Below, one piece after another: positions 49,681-57,837 of a stretch of DNA of 64,000 nt. Source of the DNA: Pseudonocardia humida (lineage in GTDB: Bacteria; Actinomycetota; Actinomycetes; Mycobacteriales; Pseudonocardiaceae); assembly GCF_023898865.1 (NCBI RefSeq), contig NZ_JAGSOV010000039.1, forward strand, positions 120,867 through 184,866, written 5' to 3'. How positions within the stretch are numbered: position 1 is the stretch's first letter; every line of letters starts with the position of its first letter. The notes under the pieces were generated by a model. It was not told where the DNA came from. It searched no databases and saw only the letters and a list, made by a program, of their open reading frames with translations. The position numbers and the translations under genes are program-made.

Positions 49681-50943
49681 ATGACGTCCGGAGCGCCGCT
49701 GCGCCGCCTGGGCACGGCGGACGCCGTGGTGCTGGGGCTGGCCGCCATGCTGGGCACCGGCGTGTTCGCGGTCTGGACGCCCGCCGCGGCAGCGGCCGGG
49801 CCGTGGCTGCTGCTCTCGGTGCTGCTGGCGGCCGTCGTCGCCACCTGCAACGCGGCCTCCACGGCCGACCTCGCGGTCGCCCACCCGGAGAGCGGGGGCG
49901 GCTACGTCTACGGCCACGAGCGCCTGTCCCCTGGCGCGGGACGGCTGGCCGGGGTCGCGTTCGTGGTCGGCAAGCTCTCCTCGGCCGCCGCGGCGGCCGG
50001 GGTGTTCGGCGGGTACGTGCTGCCCTCCCAGCCGCTGACCGCGGCCATCCCGGCCGTCGTGGTGGTCAGCGTGCTGAACAGCGCCGGCGTGCGCTGGACG
50101 GCCCGCGGGGCCTACACGCTGGTCGGCGGCACGCTGGTGGTGCTGCTGGCGGTGGTCGTGGTCGGGCTGTTCGGGCCGGGGCCCGACGCGTCGGTCGCCC
50201 CGGCGGTCGAACCCCCGCCCGGCGTCGGCGAGCCGAGCGTGCTCGGGGTGCTCACCGCGGCCGGGCTGGTCTTCTTCGCGTTCGCCGGCTACGCCCGGAT
50301 CGCCACGCTGGCCGGTGAGGTCGTCGACCCCGGGCGCACGCTGCGCCGGGCCATCGGGCTCGCGCTGGGCATCGCGCTGGCCACCTACGTGCTGGTGGCC
50401 GTCGCCCTGCTGGTGGGGCTGGGGAGCGCGCGGCTGGCCGTGGAGCCCTCGCCGCTGGTGGTGCTGGTGGACACCAACGGGGCCAACGCGCTGGGCGTGC
50501 TGGTGCGGGTGGGCGCGGCCGTCGCGGCCGGGTCGGCGCTGCTGTCGGTGCTGGTCGGGGTGAGCCGCACCGGGGTGGCGATGGCCCGCCGCGGCGACCT
50601 CCCGGCCTGGCTGGGCCGGATCGGGCGGCGCGGCACGCCGTACCGGGCCGACGCCGTCGGCGGGCTGGTGGCGGTGGCGCTGACCGTGCTGACCGGCCCG
50701 GCGGCCGCGATCGCGCTCTCGGCCTGCTCGGTGCTCGTCTACTACGCGGTGATCAACCTCGCGGCGCTGCGGCTGCCGGCCGAGGCGCGGCGCTGGCCGC
50801 GCTGGACGGCGTGGTTGGGGCTGGTGCTGTGCCTGGGCCTGGCCGTGCTGCTGCCCCCGGTGCCGGTGCTCGCGACCACCGCGGCGCTGGCCGTGGGGTG
50901 GACCGCGGTGACCCTGCTGCGCCCTCGCTGGGGTCGTGCGTGA
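49681..50943 (+). CDS. APC-family amino acid permease
   Basis: A 420-residue integral membrane transporter of the amino acid-polyamine-cation superfamily with about 12 hydrophobic segments. TM1 carries the unwound glycine-rich motif ([14 protein letters not shown]), and TM6 carries [17 protein letters not shown], both part of the substrate site. It probably imports an amino acid or amine by proton symport; specificity is not evident. It is divergent from pepA, which would produce amino acids from peptides. The stop lies inside the stem of a bidirectional terminator shared with the TetR gene. Confidence 0.9.
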   Translation: MTSGAPLRRLGTADAVVLGLAAMLGTGVFAVWTPAAAAAGPWLLLSVLLAAVVATCNAASTADLAVAHPESGGGYVYGHERLSPGAGRLAGVAFVVGKLSSAAAAAGVFGGYVLPSQPLTAAIPAVVVVSVLNSAGVRWTARGAYTLVGGTLVVLLAVVVVGLFGPGPDASVAPAVEPPPGVGEPSVLGVLTAAGLVFFAFAGYARIATLAGEVVDPGRTLRRAIGLALGIALATYVLVAVALLVGLGSARLAVEPSPLVVLVDTNGANALGVLVRVGAAVAAGSALLSVLVGVSRTGVAMARRGDLPAWLGRIGRRGTPYRADAVGGLVAVALTVLTGPAAAIALSACSVLVYYAVINLAALRLPAEARRWPRWTAWLGLVLCLGLAVLLPPVPVLATTAALAVGWTAVTLLRPRWGRA

Positions 50944-50977
50944 GTTCCCCGGCTCCGACCGGGAAGCTCACGCACGA
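50934..50977. terminator. Bidirectional terminator containing both stop codons
   Basis: TCGTGCGTGAG / CTCACGCACGA gives a perfect 11-bp stem extended by TTCCC/GGGAA. The stop codon of the permease gene (50941-50943) and that of the TetR gene (50968-50970) both lie in the stem. Confidence 0.75.
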
Positions 50978-51513
50978 GTCCGGAGGTGGGCTTCGGCGGC
51001 GGCGCGCACGCCGTCGACGTCGCCGGTGGCCAGCAGGTCGAGCAGCAGGCCGCGGGTCACGGCCAGGTCGAGGCGGACCCGGGCGCGGGCCTCGTCGCGG
51101 GGGGTGCCCGCGCGCACGGCGAGCTCGGTGAGCGGGTCGAGCCAGTCGGTCACGATGCCGTCCAGCAGCGGCGCGGCGTGCTCCCTGCCCTGCAGGGCCT
51201 GGCCGTAGAGCTCGAAGAACAGCCGCTCGGCCGGCCACTGCGCGGGGTCGACCAGGTCGTCCCAGAACCGCCGGGCCTGCTCCTGGGGCGTCAGGTCGGG
51301 ATCGGCCATGAGGTCGGCCAGCCGCGCGCGCTGGCGGCGCTCCACGGCCCGCACGACCTCGACGAGCAGGCCCTCGCGCGAGCCGAAGTGGTAGATGAGC
51401 ATGCGGTGGCTGGTGCCCAGCTCGGCGGCCAGCGCCCGCAGGCTGATCTCGCCGACGCCGTGCTCGGTCACGTGCGCCACGGCCGCGGCGAGCAGATCGT
51501 CCCGGGCGCTCAT
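50968..51513 (-). CDS. TetR-family transcriptional regulator
   Basis: A 181-residue repressor. The helix-turn-helix near the N-terminus has LLAAAVAHVTEHGVGEISLRALAAELG with recognition helix TSHRMLIYHFGSREGLL. The C-terminal domain matches TetR_C-like ligand domains. The ATG at 51513 has TACCAT 7 nt upstream, a leaderless layout. Divergently, 24 nt away, lies a small SRPBCC-domain gene. A nested palindrome covers the whole gap and both start codons, so the regulator probably represses both genes at once. The SRPBCC protein is a plausible ligand-handling partner. Confidence 0.9.
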   Translation of the reverse strand: MSARDDLLAAAVAHVTEHGVGEISLRALAAELGTSHRMLIYHFGSREGLLVEVVRAVERRQRARLADLMADPDLTPQEQARRFWDDLVDPAQWPAERLFFELYGQALQGREHAAPLLDGIVTDWLDPLTELAVRAGTPRDEARARVRLDLAVTRGLLLDLLATGDVDGVRAAAEAHLRTRA

Positions 51514-51547
51514 GTACCGGATGGTACGGTGTACCGCGTGGTACATG
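51511..51547. promoter_or_regulatory. Nested operator with two overlapping leaderless promoters
   Basis: Outer repeat CATGTACC (51511-51518) / GGTACATG (51540-51547); inner repeat GGTAC-n3-GTACC (51523-51535). The minus-strand -10 TACCAT (51521-51526) is 7 nt from the TetR ATG. The plus-strand -10 TACGGT (51525-51530) is 7 nt from the SRPBCC GTG. Confidence 0.65.
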
Positions 51548-51969
51548 AGGAGTACGTCGTCACGGCGCAGGCCGACCCGTCCGCGGTGGTCCCGGTGATC
51601 CTCGACGTCGAGCGCTGGCCGGAGTGGACGCCGTCGATCCGCTCGGTCCGCCTGCTCGACCGGGGCCCGTTGGCCGTGGGCAGCCGGGTCGTGGTGTCCC
51701 AGCCGAAGCTGCCCACCGTCACCTGGACGGTCACCGAGCTCGACGCGGAGCGCGGGTTCACCTGGGAGTCGCGCGGGCCCGGGGTGCGCACCCTGGGCGA
51801 GCACTGGGCCCGCCCCGTGCCCGGCGGCACCGAGGTCACCCTGCGGCTGGTCCAGCACGGGCCGGTCGGCGCGGTCATCGCCCGGCTGACCCGCGGGCTC
51901 ACCCGGCGCTACCTGCGCTGGGAGGGCGACGGCCTGGCCGCCCGGGTGACCGGCGGCGCCACCCGCTGA
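51538..51969 (+). CDS. SRPBCC-family (START-like) small-molecule-binding protein
   Basis: A 143-residue protein with the polyketide cyclase/START fold: an N-terminal strand ([14 protein letters not shown]), [41 protein letters not shown], the [21 protein letters not shown] region and a C-terminal long helix. Such proteins bind hydrophobic ligands and may be cyclases or carriers. The GTG at 51538 has TACGGT 7 nt upstream. It is divergent from a TetR gene with a shared operator, so it is likely induced by the ligand that TetR senses. Confidence 0.85.
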   Translation: MVHEEYVVTAQADPSAVVPVILDVERWPEWTPSIRSVRLLDRGPLAVGSRVVVSQPKLPTVTWTVTELDAERGFTWESRGPGVRTLGEHWARPVPGGTEVTLRLVQHGPVGAVIARLTRGLTRRYLRWEGDGLAARVTGGATR

Positions 51970-51989
51970 CGGGCGGGCGGCGGGGGCAG

Positions 51990-51995
51990 TAGCGT
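51990..51995 (+). promoter_or_regulatory. -10 element TAGCGT (gcvT)
   Basis: The hexamer lies 8 nt upstream of the gcvT GTG; leaderless layout. No glycine riboswitch fits in the 34-nt gap. Confidence 0.5.
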
Positions 51996-52003
51996 CCCCG
52001 CCC

Positions 52004-53113
52004 GTGGAGTCCGACCTGCTGACCAGCCCCCTGCACGACCGGCACACCGCGCTGGGGGCGACCCTGGGCGGCTTCGGCGGGTGGTCGATGCCGCTGTCCT
52101 ACCCCGACGGCACCGTCGCCGAGCACACCGCGGTGCGCACCGCCGTCGGCGTGTTCGACGTCAGCCACCTGGGCAAGCTGTCGATCACCGGGCCGGGCGC
52201 GGCGGCGTTCGTCGACCGGTGCTTCTCGGCGGACATGGGCCGGATCGGGCCCGGCCAGGCGCAGTACAACCTGGCCTGCACCGACACCGGCGGCGTCGTC
52301 GACGACGTCATCGCCTACCTGGTCGACCCCGACGACGTGCTGGCCATGCCGAACGCGGCCAACGCGGGCGAGGTGGCCCGGCGGCTGCGCGCCGAGGCCC
52401 CGGCCGGCGTGGAGGTGCTCGACCTCCACCGTGACCTCGCCGTGCTCGCCGTGCAGGGCCCGCGCTCCGCGGAGCTGGTCGGCGACCTGCTCGGCCCCAT
52501 CAACGGCAGGGCCGCCGTCGAGGCGCTGGACTACATGTCCTTCACGATCGCCGACGACCTCTGGGTGTGCCGCACCGGCTACACCGGTGAGCGCGGCTAC
52601 GAGCTCATCCTGCCGGCCGCCCGCGCGGGCGAGGTGTGGGACGCGCTGCTGGCCGGAGCGCAGCGGGTGGGTGGGCGCCCGGCCGGGCTGGCCGCGCGCG
52701 ACACGCTGCGCACCGAGATGGGCTACCCGCTGCACGGCCAGGAGCTGACCACCGCGATCTCCCCGCTGCAGGCCGGCAGCAGCTGGGCGGTCGGCTGGAC
52801 CAAACCGGCGTTCTGGGGGCGCGAGGCGCTGCTCGCGGAGAAGGCGGCCGGTCCGGCGCGGCGGCTGCGCGGCCTGCGCGCCACCGGCCGCGGGGTGCCC
52901 CGGGCCGGGATGGACGTGCTGGTCGACGGCAAGCGGGTCGGGGTGACCACGTCGGGCACGTTCTCGCCGACGCTGCGCACCGGGATCGCGCTGGCGCTGG
53001 TCGACACCGACGCGGGCGTGGGCGTCGACGACCAGGTGGTGGTCGACGTGCGGGGCCGCGAGCTGGCGTGCACCGTGGTCAAGCCGCCGTTCGTGCCGTC
53101 CCACGTGCGCTGA
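52004..53113 (+). CDS. gcvT: Glycine cleavage system T protein (aminomethyltransferase)
   Basis: A 369-residue tetrahydrofolate-dependent aminomethyltransferase at typical length. Visible are the N-terminal [11 protein letters not shown] and [14 protein letters not shown], the folate-binding region [13 protein letters not shown], and [17 protein letters not shown] with the C-terminal [10 protein letters not shown]. It takes the aminomethyl group from lipoylated H protein and makes methylene-THF and ammonia. The gcvH and gcvP genes are not in the window. Mycobacteria carry gcvT (Rv2211c) in the same place next to ilvE. It starts with GTG, with TAGCGT 8 nt upstream. It is 62 nt upstream of ilvE, which has its own promoter. 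Confidence 0.94.
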   Translation: MESDLLTSPLHDRHTALGATLGGFGGWSMPLSYPDGTVAEHTAVRTAVGVFDVSHLGKLSITGPGAAAFVDRCFSADMGRIGPGQAQYNLACTDTGGVVDDVIAYLVDPDDVLAMPNAANAGEVARRLRAEAPAGVEVLDLHRDLAVLAVQGPRSAELVGDLLGPINGRAAVEALDYMSFTIADDLWVCRTGYTGERGYELILPAARAGEVWDALLAGAQRVGGRPAGLAARDTLRTEMGYPLHGQELTTAISPLQAGSSWAVGWTKPAFWGREALLAEKAAGPARRLRGLRATGRGVPRAGMDVLVDGKRVGVTTSGTFSPTLRTGIALALVDTDAGVGVDDQVVVDVRGRELACTVVKPPFVPSHVR

Positions 53114-53162
53114 GCGCGCCGCTCCCGGGCTTGCTGGGACGTCCGACTGTTGCCCTCCCGGG

Positions 53163-53168
53163 TACCGT
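53163..53168 (+). promoter_or_regulatory. -10 element TACCGT (ilvE)
   Basis: The hexamer lies 7 nt upstream of the ilvE ATG; leaderless layout. Confidence 0.5.
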
Positions 53169-53175
53169 TCAGGCC

Positions 53176-54291
53176 ATGAGCGCGCAGTTCTCCCGGACGC
53201 CCCATCCCTCCCCGGTGCCGGCGGCCCGGCGCGCGGAGATCGTGGCCGAGCCCGGGTTCGGCCGGTACTTCACCGACCACATGGTCACCATCACCTGGAG
53301 CGAGGGCCGGGGCTGGCACGACCCGGCGGTGGTGCCCTACGGCCCCATCGCTCTCGACCCGGCCACCGCGGTCCTGCACTACGGCCAGGAGATCTTCGAG
53401 GGGCTCAAGGCCTACCAGCAGCCCGACGGCTCGGTGGCCTCGTTCCGCCCGGGGGAGAACGCGGCGCGCTTCCGGTCGTCGGCGGTGCGGCTGGGCATGC
53501 CGCAGCTGCCCGACGAGCTGTTCCTGGGCTCGCTGTCCGAGCTGCTCACCGTCGACCGGGCCTGGATGCCCCCGGCCGGCGGCGAGGAGTCGATGTACCT
53601 GCGCCCGTTCCTCATCGCCACCGAGGTCGGCCTCGGGGTGAAGCCCTCCTCGGAGTACCTGTACCTGCTCATCGCCTCCCCGGCGGGCGCGTACTTCCCG
53701 GGTGGGGTGAAGCCGGTCGACGTGTGGCTGTGCACCGACTACACGCGCGCCGCCCCCGGCGGCACCGGCACCGCCAAGTGCGGCGGCAACTACGCGGCGT
53801 CCCTGCTGCCGCAGGCCCAGGCGGCCGAGCACGGCTGCCAGCAGGTCGCCTACCTCGACGCGGCCGAGCGCAAGTGGGTCGAGGAGATGGGCGGGATGAA
53901 CCTGTTCTACGTCCTGGGCTCCGGCGACGGTCCCGGCGACACCGTGGAGGTCGTCACCCCGGAGCTCTCGGGCAGCATCCTGGCCGGCATCACCCGCGAC
54001 TCGCTGCTCGTGCTGGCCAAGGAGCTGGGCTGCCAGGTCACCGAGCGGCGGATCTCGGCCCAGGAGTGGCTGCAGGGCTGCGCCGACGGCCGGATCACCG
54101 AGGTGTTCGCCTGCGGCACGGCCGCGGTGATCACACCGGTCGCGCGGGTCAAGCACAACGAGGGTGAGGTCGTCGTGGGCGACGGCACGACCGGCCCGGT
54201 GACGGCGCGGCTGCGCGAGCTGCTGACCGCCATCCAGCGCGGCTCCGCTCCCGACACGCACTCCTGGATGCGCACCCTCGTCCCCGCCTGA
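53176..54291 (+). CDS. ilvE: Branched-chain amino acid aminotransferase
   Basis: A 371-residue class IV PLP aminotransferase performing the last step of Val, Leu and Ile synthesis (and the first of their breakdown). The PLP lysine is K201 in [14 protein letters not shown]. The conserved [22 protein letters not shown] and [11 protein letters not shown] segments are intact. The length equals that of the mycobacterial enzyme (Rv2210c). The ATG at 53176 has TACCGT 7 nt upstream and no Shine-Dalgarno. It is convergent with cobS, 7 nt apart. Confidence 0.96.
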   Translation: MSAQFSRTPHPSPVPAARRAEIVAEPGFGRYFTDHMVTITWSEGRGWHDPAVVPYGPIALDPATAVLHYGQEIFEGLKAYQQPDGSVASFRPGENAARFRSSAVRLGMPQLPDELFLGSLSELLTVDRAWMPPAGGEESMYLRPFLIATEVGLGVKPSSEYLYLLIASPAGAYFPGGVKPVDVWLCTDYTRAAPGGTGTAKCGGNYAASLLPQAQAAEHGCQQVAYLDAAERKWVEEMGGMNLFYVLGSGDGPGDTVEVVTPELSGSILAGITRDSLLVLAKELGCQVTERRISAQEWLQGCADGRITEVFACGTAAVITPVARVKHNEGEVVVGDGTTGPVTARLRELLTAIQRGSAPDTHSWMRTLVPA

Positions 54292-54298
54292 CCCCCCG

Positions 54299-55036
54299 TC
54301 AGGTGGTGGACAGGACGACCAGGGCGGCGGTGGTGGCCACCTCGGTGGCGGCGCCCAGGACGTCGCCGGTGACGCCGCCGAAGCGGCGGGCGGTGTGTCG
54401 CGAGAGCAGCACCACCAGCCCGGCGCCCAGGGCCACGGCCACCGGGGCCCGCCACCCCAGCACGGCCGAGCCCGCGGCGCCGAGCGCCACCCACCAGGCC
54501 ACGGCCACCCACCACGGCTGGGAGTCCGCCACCTGGGCGCCGAGGCCGCCCGGGCGCGCCGGGGCGACCCCGCGCCGGCACGCCCAGGCGAAGCCGGCCC
54601 GGCCGGCCGCGCAGGCCAGTGCGACGGCCGCGACCGCCGTCGGGCCCGGGACGAGCGCGGCCAGCGAGCCCGCCTGCGCCCCGACCGCGACGACCAGCGC
54701 CACGACGGCGAACGGGCCCGCGCCGCCGTCGCGCATCACCGCCAGGGCCCGTTCGGGCGGGCCGTAGCAGCCCAGGCCGTCGGCGGTGTCGGCCAGGCCG
54801 TCGAGGTGCATCCCGCGGGTGGCCGCGGCGAGCAGGCCCACCGCCAGCAGCCCGGCCACGAACGCGGGCACGCCGAGCGCGGTGAGCCCCCACAGCGCCG
54901 CCCCGGCCACCGCCCCGAGCAGCGCGCCCACCAGCGGGGCCCAGCGGAGCGCGGCGGCGGCCACCGCGGGCGCGGGGGCGCCGGTGCGCACCGGCAGCAC
55001 GGTCAGCCAGCTCAGGGCCAGCGCCAGGCCGGCCAC
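54299..55036 (-). CDS. cobS: Adenosylcobinamide-GDP ribazoletransferase (cobalamin synthase)
   Basis: A 245-residue integral membrane protein with about six to seven hydrophobic segments that joins adenosylcobinamide-GDP and alpha-ribazole to make adenosylcobalamin (5'-phosphate). The acidic motif LDGLADTADGLG and GPFAVVALVVAVGAQ are characteristic. It starts with ATG 3 nt after the cobT stop, so it is co-translated. With cobT and cobU it forms the nucleotide-loop assembly set; corrin ring genes are not in the window. No cobalamin riboswitch precedes the set. Confidence 0.93.
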   Translation of the reverse strand: MAGLALALSWLTVLPVRTGAPAPAVAAAALRWAPLVGALLGAVAGAALWGLTALGVPAFVAGLLAVGLLAAATRGMHLDGLADTADGLGCYGPPERALAVMRDGGAGPFAVVALVVAVGAQAGSLAALVPGPTAVAAVALACAAGRAGFAWACRRGVAPARPGGLGAQVADSQPWWVAVAWWVALGAAGSAVLGWRAPVAVALGAGLVVLLSRHTARRFGGVTGDVLGAATEVATTAALVVLSTT

Positions 55037-55039
55037 CGG

Positions 55040-56134
55040 TCAGGCCGGGACGGTGTCGTCGGTCGCCGCGCCGGCGGCGTCGCCGGTCGCATCGGTGCCC
55101 GTGTCGCCGCCTGCGTCGGCGGTCGCGGTCTCGGCCAGCAGCCGGGCGGCCATCTGCAGCAGCGGCAGCACGGCCATGGCCCCGGCCCCGTCGCCGATCC
55201 GCAGGCCCAGGTCGAGCACCGGCTCCTTCTGCATGCGGGCCAGCACGACGTCCATCGCCGGCTCCGACGAGCGCTGCGCGACCAGCCACCAGTCCTTCGC
55301 CCCCGGAGCCATCTTCTCGGCCAGCAGCGCGGCCGCCCCGACCACCAGGCCGTCGAGCAGCACCGGCGTGCGGCGGATCGCGGCCTGGGCGCAGAATCCG
55401 GTCAGCACGGCGAGGTCGGCGCCCCCGGCCACGCGCAGCAGCGCCACGGGGTCGGCCGAGTGCGGCTTGGCCCGGCGCAGCGCGTCGCGCACGGCGGCGG
55501 CCTTGCGCATCCAGCCGGCGTCGTCGATGCCGCTGCCGCGCCCGATCACCGCGACCGGCTCGGTGCGGGTCAGCGCGGCGACCAGGGTCGCGGCCGGGGT
55601 GGTGGCGCCCACGCCGAGCGAGGCGGGCACCAGCAGGTCGGCCCCGGAGTCGACCTCCTCGTCGGCGAGGTCGCGGCCGATCCGGACCGCGCGGGCGGTC
55701 TCGTCCTCGGTGAGCGCGTCCTCCCGGTCGATCCGCCCGCTGCCGGCGCGCACGCGGTGGCGCTCGGCGTCGGGGGCGCCGGGCTCGGGCGCCGGGTCGG
55801 TGCCGACGTCCACCACGCGGACCGACGCGCCCGCCACGGGCGCCATCACGGCGACCGGCGTCGTGTTCTCCCGCACCGCCGCGACCAGGCGCGCCGTCGT
55901 GCCCGCGGCGTGCGCGGACACCCCGGCCGCGGCGACGCCGTGGTCGGCCGCGATCAGCACCACCCGCGGCCGGGCGGGCGGGCGGGGCGGGCAGACCCCC
56001 TGCGCGGCGGCCAACCACACGCCCAGCTCGGCGAGGCGCCCCAACCCGCCGGTGGGCACGGCGAGCTCGGCGTGCCGGGCGACCGCGGCGCGGCGGGCCT
56101 CGAAGTCGGGCGCGGGCACGGCGAGGAGATCCAC
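55040..56134 (-). CDS. cobT: Nicotinate-nucleotide--dimethylbenzimidazole phosphoribosyltransferase
   Basis: A 364-residue enzyme making alpha-ribazole phosphate, the lower-ligand nucleotide of cobalamin. Typical elements are VVLIAADHGVAAAGVSAH, the NaMN-binding PASLGVGATTPAAT, RVAGGADLAVLTGF, and the C-terminal LGLRIGDGAGAMAVLPLL. The usual catalytic Glu in the 'GEGxGA' motif (E317 of Salmonella CobT) is Asp here, a conservative change to be checked. The last 30 residues are Asp/Thr/Gly-rich and probably disordered. It sits between cobU (82 nt) and cobS (3 nt). Confidence 0.94.
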   Translation of the reverse strand: MDLLAVPAPDFEARRAAVARHAELAVPTGGLGRLAELGVWLAAAQGVCPPRPPARPRVVLIAADHGVAAAGVSAHAAGTTARLVAAVRENTTPVAVMAPVAGASVRVVDVGTDPAPEPGAPDAERHRVRAGSGRIDREDALTEDETARAVRIGRDLADEEVDSGADLLVPASLGVGATTPAATLVAALTRTEPVAVIGRGSGIDDAGWMRKAAAVRDALRRAKPHSADPVALLRVAGGADLAVLTGFCAQAAIRRTPVLLDGLVVGAAALLAEKMAPGAKDWWLVAQRSSEPAMDVVLARMQKEPVLDLGLRIGDGAGAMAVLPLLQMAARLLAETATADAGGDTGTDATGDAAGAATDDTVPA

Positions 56135-56216
56135 GCCGCACTGTCTACCCGCACGGCGCCCGCCGCGGCGCCGCGACCCCGGATCGGGTGGGGGAGCCCG
56201 CCCCGGGGGACCGGGG

Positions 56217-56858
56217 TCAGGACCAGCGGCCCGGCGGCGGCGGACCGGAGGGCTGCCTGCCGACGGTCGGGATCCGCCCGGTCGCGTCGATCGACCCGGA
56301 CGAGCGGGGCGCCTGCGGCTCCTTGAGTCGCAGGGGGATGCCGGCCACGAGCAGCACGACCTCGTCGCACACCGAGGCCAGCGCGGAGTTCAGCGCGCCC
56401 AGCTCGTCGCGGAAGAGCCGCCCGGCCCGGGTGCCCGGCACGACGCCCAGCCCGACCTCGGCCGAGACCAGCACCACCCGGGCCGTGCTGCTGGCCACGG
56501 CCTCGACCAGCTCCACGACCTGCCGGAACACCGCGGGCGGCAGCGCGTCGGCCTCCCAGGCGCCGGCATCGTCGAGCACGGCCGACAGCCAGGTCGCCAG
56601 GTCGTCGACGAGCAGCAGGTCGTCCTCGCCGGAGCGGATGATGCCGGCCACGTCGGTGGTCTCCACCGTCTCCCACTCCGGCGGGCGGCGGGAGCGGTGG
56701 GTCTCGACGCGGGCGGACCACTCGGCGTCGTCGGGGTCGACGCGGGCGGTGGCCACGTAGCAGACGGGCCCGTCGGCGGGCAGCAGGTCCTCGGCGTGAC
56801 GGGACTTGCCCGACCGGGTGCCGCCCAGCACCAGCGTGCGTCGGGGGGCGATCATCAC
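56217..56858 (-). CDS. cobU: Adenosylcobinamide kinase / adenosylcobinamide-phosphate guanylyltransferase
   Basis: A 213-residue bifunctional enzyme that phosphorylates and then guanylylates adenosylcobinamide. The P-loop is LVLGGTRSGKSRHAE, the guanylylated His is in ETHRSRRPPEW, and LLLVDDLATWLSAVL is the Walker-B-like strand. The C-terminal 25 residues are Pro/Gly-rich. The ATG at 56858 is used; an in-frame GTG at 56861 lies exactly 6 nt from a minus-strand TAGCGT and would be the leaderless start. It opens the cobU-cobT-cobS run. Confidence 0.94.
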   Translation of the reverse strand: MMIAPRRTLVLGGTRSGKSRHAEDLLPADGPVCYVATARVDPDDAEWSARVETHRSRRPPEWETVETTDVAGIIRSGEDDLLLVDDLATWLSAVLDDAGAWEADALPPAVFRQVVELVEAVASSTARVVLVSAEVGLGVVPGTRAGRLFRDELGALNSALASVCDEVVLLVAGIPLRLKEPQAPRSSGSIDATGRIPTVGRQPSGPPPPGRWS

Positions 56859-56866
56859 GGGTGCAC

Positions 56867-56874
56867 GCTAGCCT
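56867..56874. promoter_or_regulatory. Divergent -10 elements sharing a CTAG core
   Basis: On the plus strand TAGCCT (56869-56874) is 7 nt before the ATG at 56882. On the minus strand TAGCGT (56867-56872) is 6 nt before GTG 56861 or 9 nt before ATG 56858 of cobU. The two -10 boxes overlap, so both genes appear leaderless and mutually exclusive in initiation. Confidence 0.55.
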
Positions 56875-56881
56875 CCGCCGA

Positions 56882-57079
56882 ATGAGCTACCGCTGGCGGT
56901 ACCAGGACGAGAACGGCGCCGAGGTGTCCGGCCCCGAGCAGGAGTTCGCGAGCCAGGAGGAGGCGCGGGGCTGGTTCGCCGACCAGTGGCTGTCGCTGCG
57001 CGGGCTCGGCGTGAAGAGGGTGGTCCTCCTCGAGGACGGCGCCGAGACCGGCCCGCCCACCGAGCTCGAGGAGGCCTGA
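56882..57079 (+). CDS. Small conserved hypothetical protein
   Basis: A 65-residue acidic protein (SYRWRYQDENGAEVSGP, FASQEEARGWFADQWLSL, GVKRVVLLEDGAE). The pattern of a strand, a helix beginning SQEEAxxW and two more strands resembles small actinobacterial proteins of unknown function found beside cobalamin or DUF3043 genes. The ATG at 56882 follows TAGCCT by 7 nt. It is divergent from cobU and ends 3 nt from the convergent DUF3043 gene. No function is inferred. Confidence 0.75.
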   Translation: MSYRWRYQDENGAEVSGPEQEFASQEEARGWFADQWLSLRGLGVKRVVLLEDGAETGPPTELEEA

Positions 57080-57082
57080 CCG

Positions 57083-57721
57083 CTACGGGTTGGCGCCGCG
57101 CGCCACCTTCGGCTTCGGGATGCGCAGCCTGCGCAGCTGGCTGGCCCGGGTGAAGGCGTACCAGCCGGTGCCCAGCCCGTTGATCGCCTCGGTGGGGAAC
57201 TTCGCCCGGGCGCGGCGGGTGACCTGCACCCCGAGGAAGACCCCCTCCACGATCATCGCGGTCAGCACGACCAGGCTGAACAGGCTCAGGTACTGCTGGA
57301 TGGACGGGATCGGCACCACCAGCGACAGCAGCACCACCAGCGCCAGGGGCATGAACATGCCCATCAGGTGCGGGCGGGAGTCGACGACGTCGCGGACGTA
57401 GGCCCGGACCGGGCCGCGGTCGCGCGGGAGCAGGTAGCGCTCGTCGCCCGCCGCCATGCGTTCGCGGCGCTCGGCGGCGTCGCGGCGGCGCTGGTCGCGG
57501 TTGGGGCGCTCGGGGCGGTTGGCCTTGGCGTACCTGGCGGCCTCGCGCTGGGTGCGGGGCGGGGGCGGGGCGGGGCCGCGGCGCTTGCCCTGGGCGTCGC
57601 GCCGCTTCGGCGTCGGGCGGCCCTTGGCGTCGGGACGGGCGGTGGCCGCGGGCCCCTGCGCCTCCGCGGCGGGCTTGTCGCCCCCGACGGTGGCGGGCGT
57701 CGAACGGCGCAGGAACCTCAC
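57083..57721 (-). CDS. DUF3043 family membrane protein
   Basis: A 212-residue protein. The first half is hydrophilic and rich in Lys, Arg, Pro and Ala (for example RRDAAERRERMAAGDERYLLPRDRGPVRAYVRDVVDSR in parts). Two membrane segments follow (about 120-165), and a basic C-terminal tail closes with RIPKPKV. This fits DUF3043 (Rv2206-like), conserved beside cobT/erpA genes in actinobacteria. The GTG at 57721 (VRFLRRS, matching the family start) is chosen; it has TAAGGT 7 nt upstream. An in-frame GTG at 57730 is the alternative. Function unknown. Confidence 0.88.
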   Translation of the reverse strand: MRFLRRSTPATVGGDKPAAEAQGPAATARPDAKGRPTPKRRDAQGKRRGPAPPPPRTQREAARYAKANRPERPNRDQRRRDAAERRERMAAGDERYLLPRDRGPVRAYVRDVVDSRPHLMGMFMPLALVVLLSLVVPIPSIQQYLSLFSLVVLTAMIVEGVFLGVQVTRRARAKFPTEAINGLGTGWYAFTRASQLRRLRIPKPKVARGANP

Positions 57722-57728
57722 GGACGCC

Positions 57729-57734
57729 ACCTTA
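57729..57734 (-). promoter_or_regulatory. -10 element TAAGGT (DUF3043 gene)
   Basis: The hexamer lies 7 nt upstream of the GTG at 57721 and overlaps the alternative GTG at 57730, supporting the shorter protein. Confidence 0.5.
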
Positions 57735-57824
57735 CGCGCAGGCCACGCCGGTTCAGGAGGGCGCCTTCCGATCGGGCGGGGAGGACCGGGCGCCCGAACC
57801 GCCCGGCGCGGGTGCGGTGAGCGC

Positions 57825-57830
57825 TAGGGT
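57825..57830 (+). promoter_or_regulatory. -10 element TAGGGT (glycerate kinase gene)
   Basis: The hexamer lies 7 nt upstream of the GTG at 57838; leaderless layout. Confidence 0.5.
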
Positions 57831-57837
57831 TTCGCGC

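Noticed and set aside
51970..52003. Glycine riboswitch before gcvT
   Set aside because: Only 34 nt separate it from the upstream gene and the start looks leaderless; no aptamer could fit.
56859..56881. Cobalamin riboswitch before cobU
   Set aside because: The gap is about 20 nt and is occupied by overlapping -10 elements.
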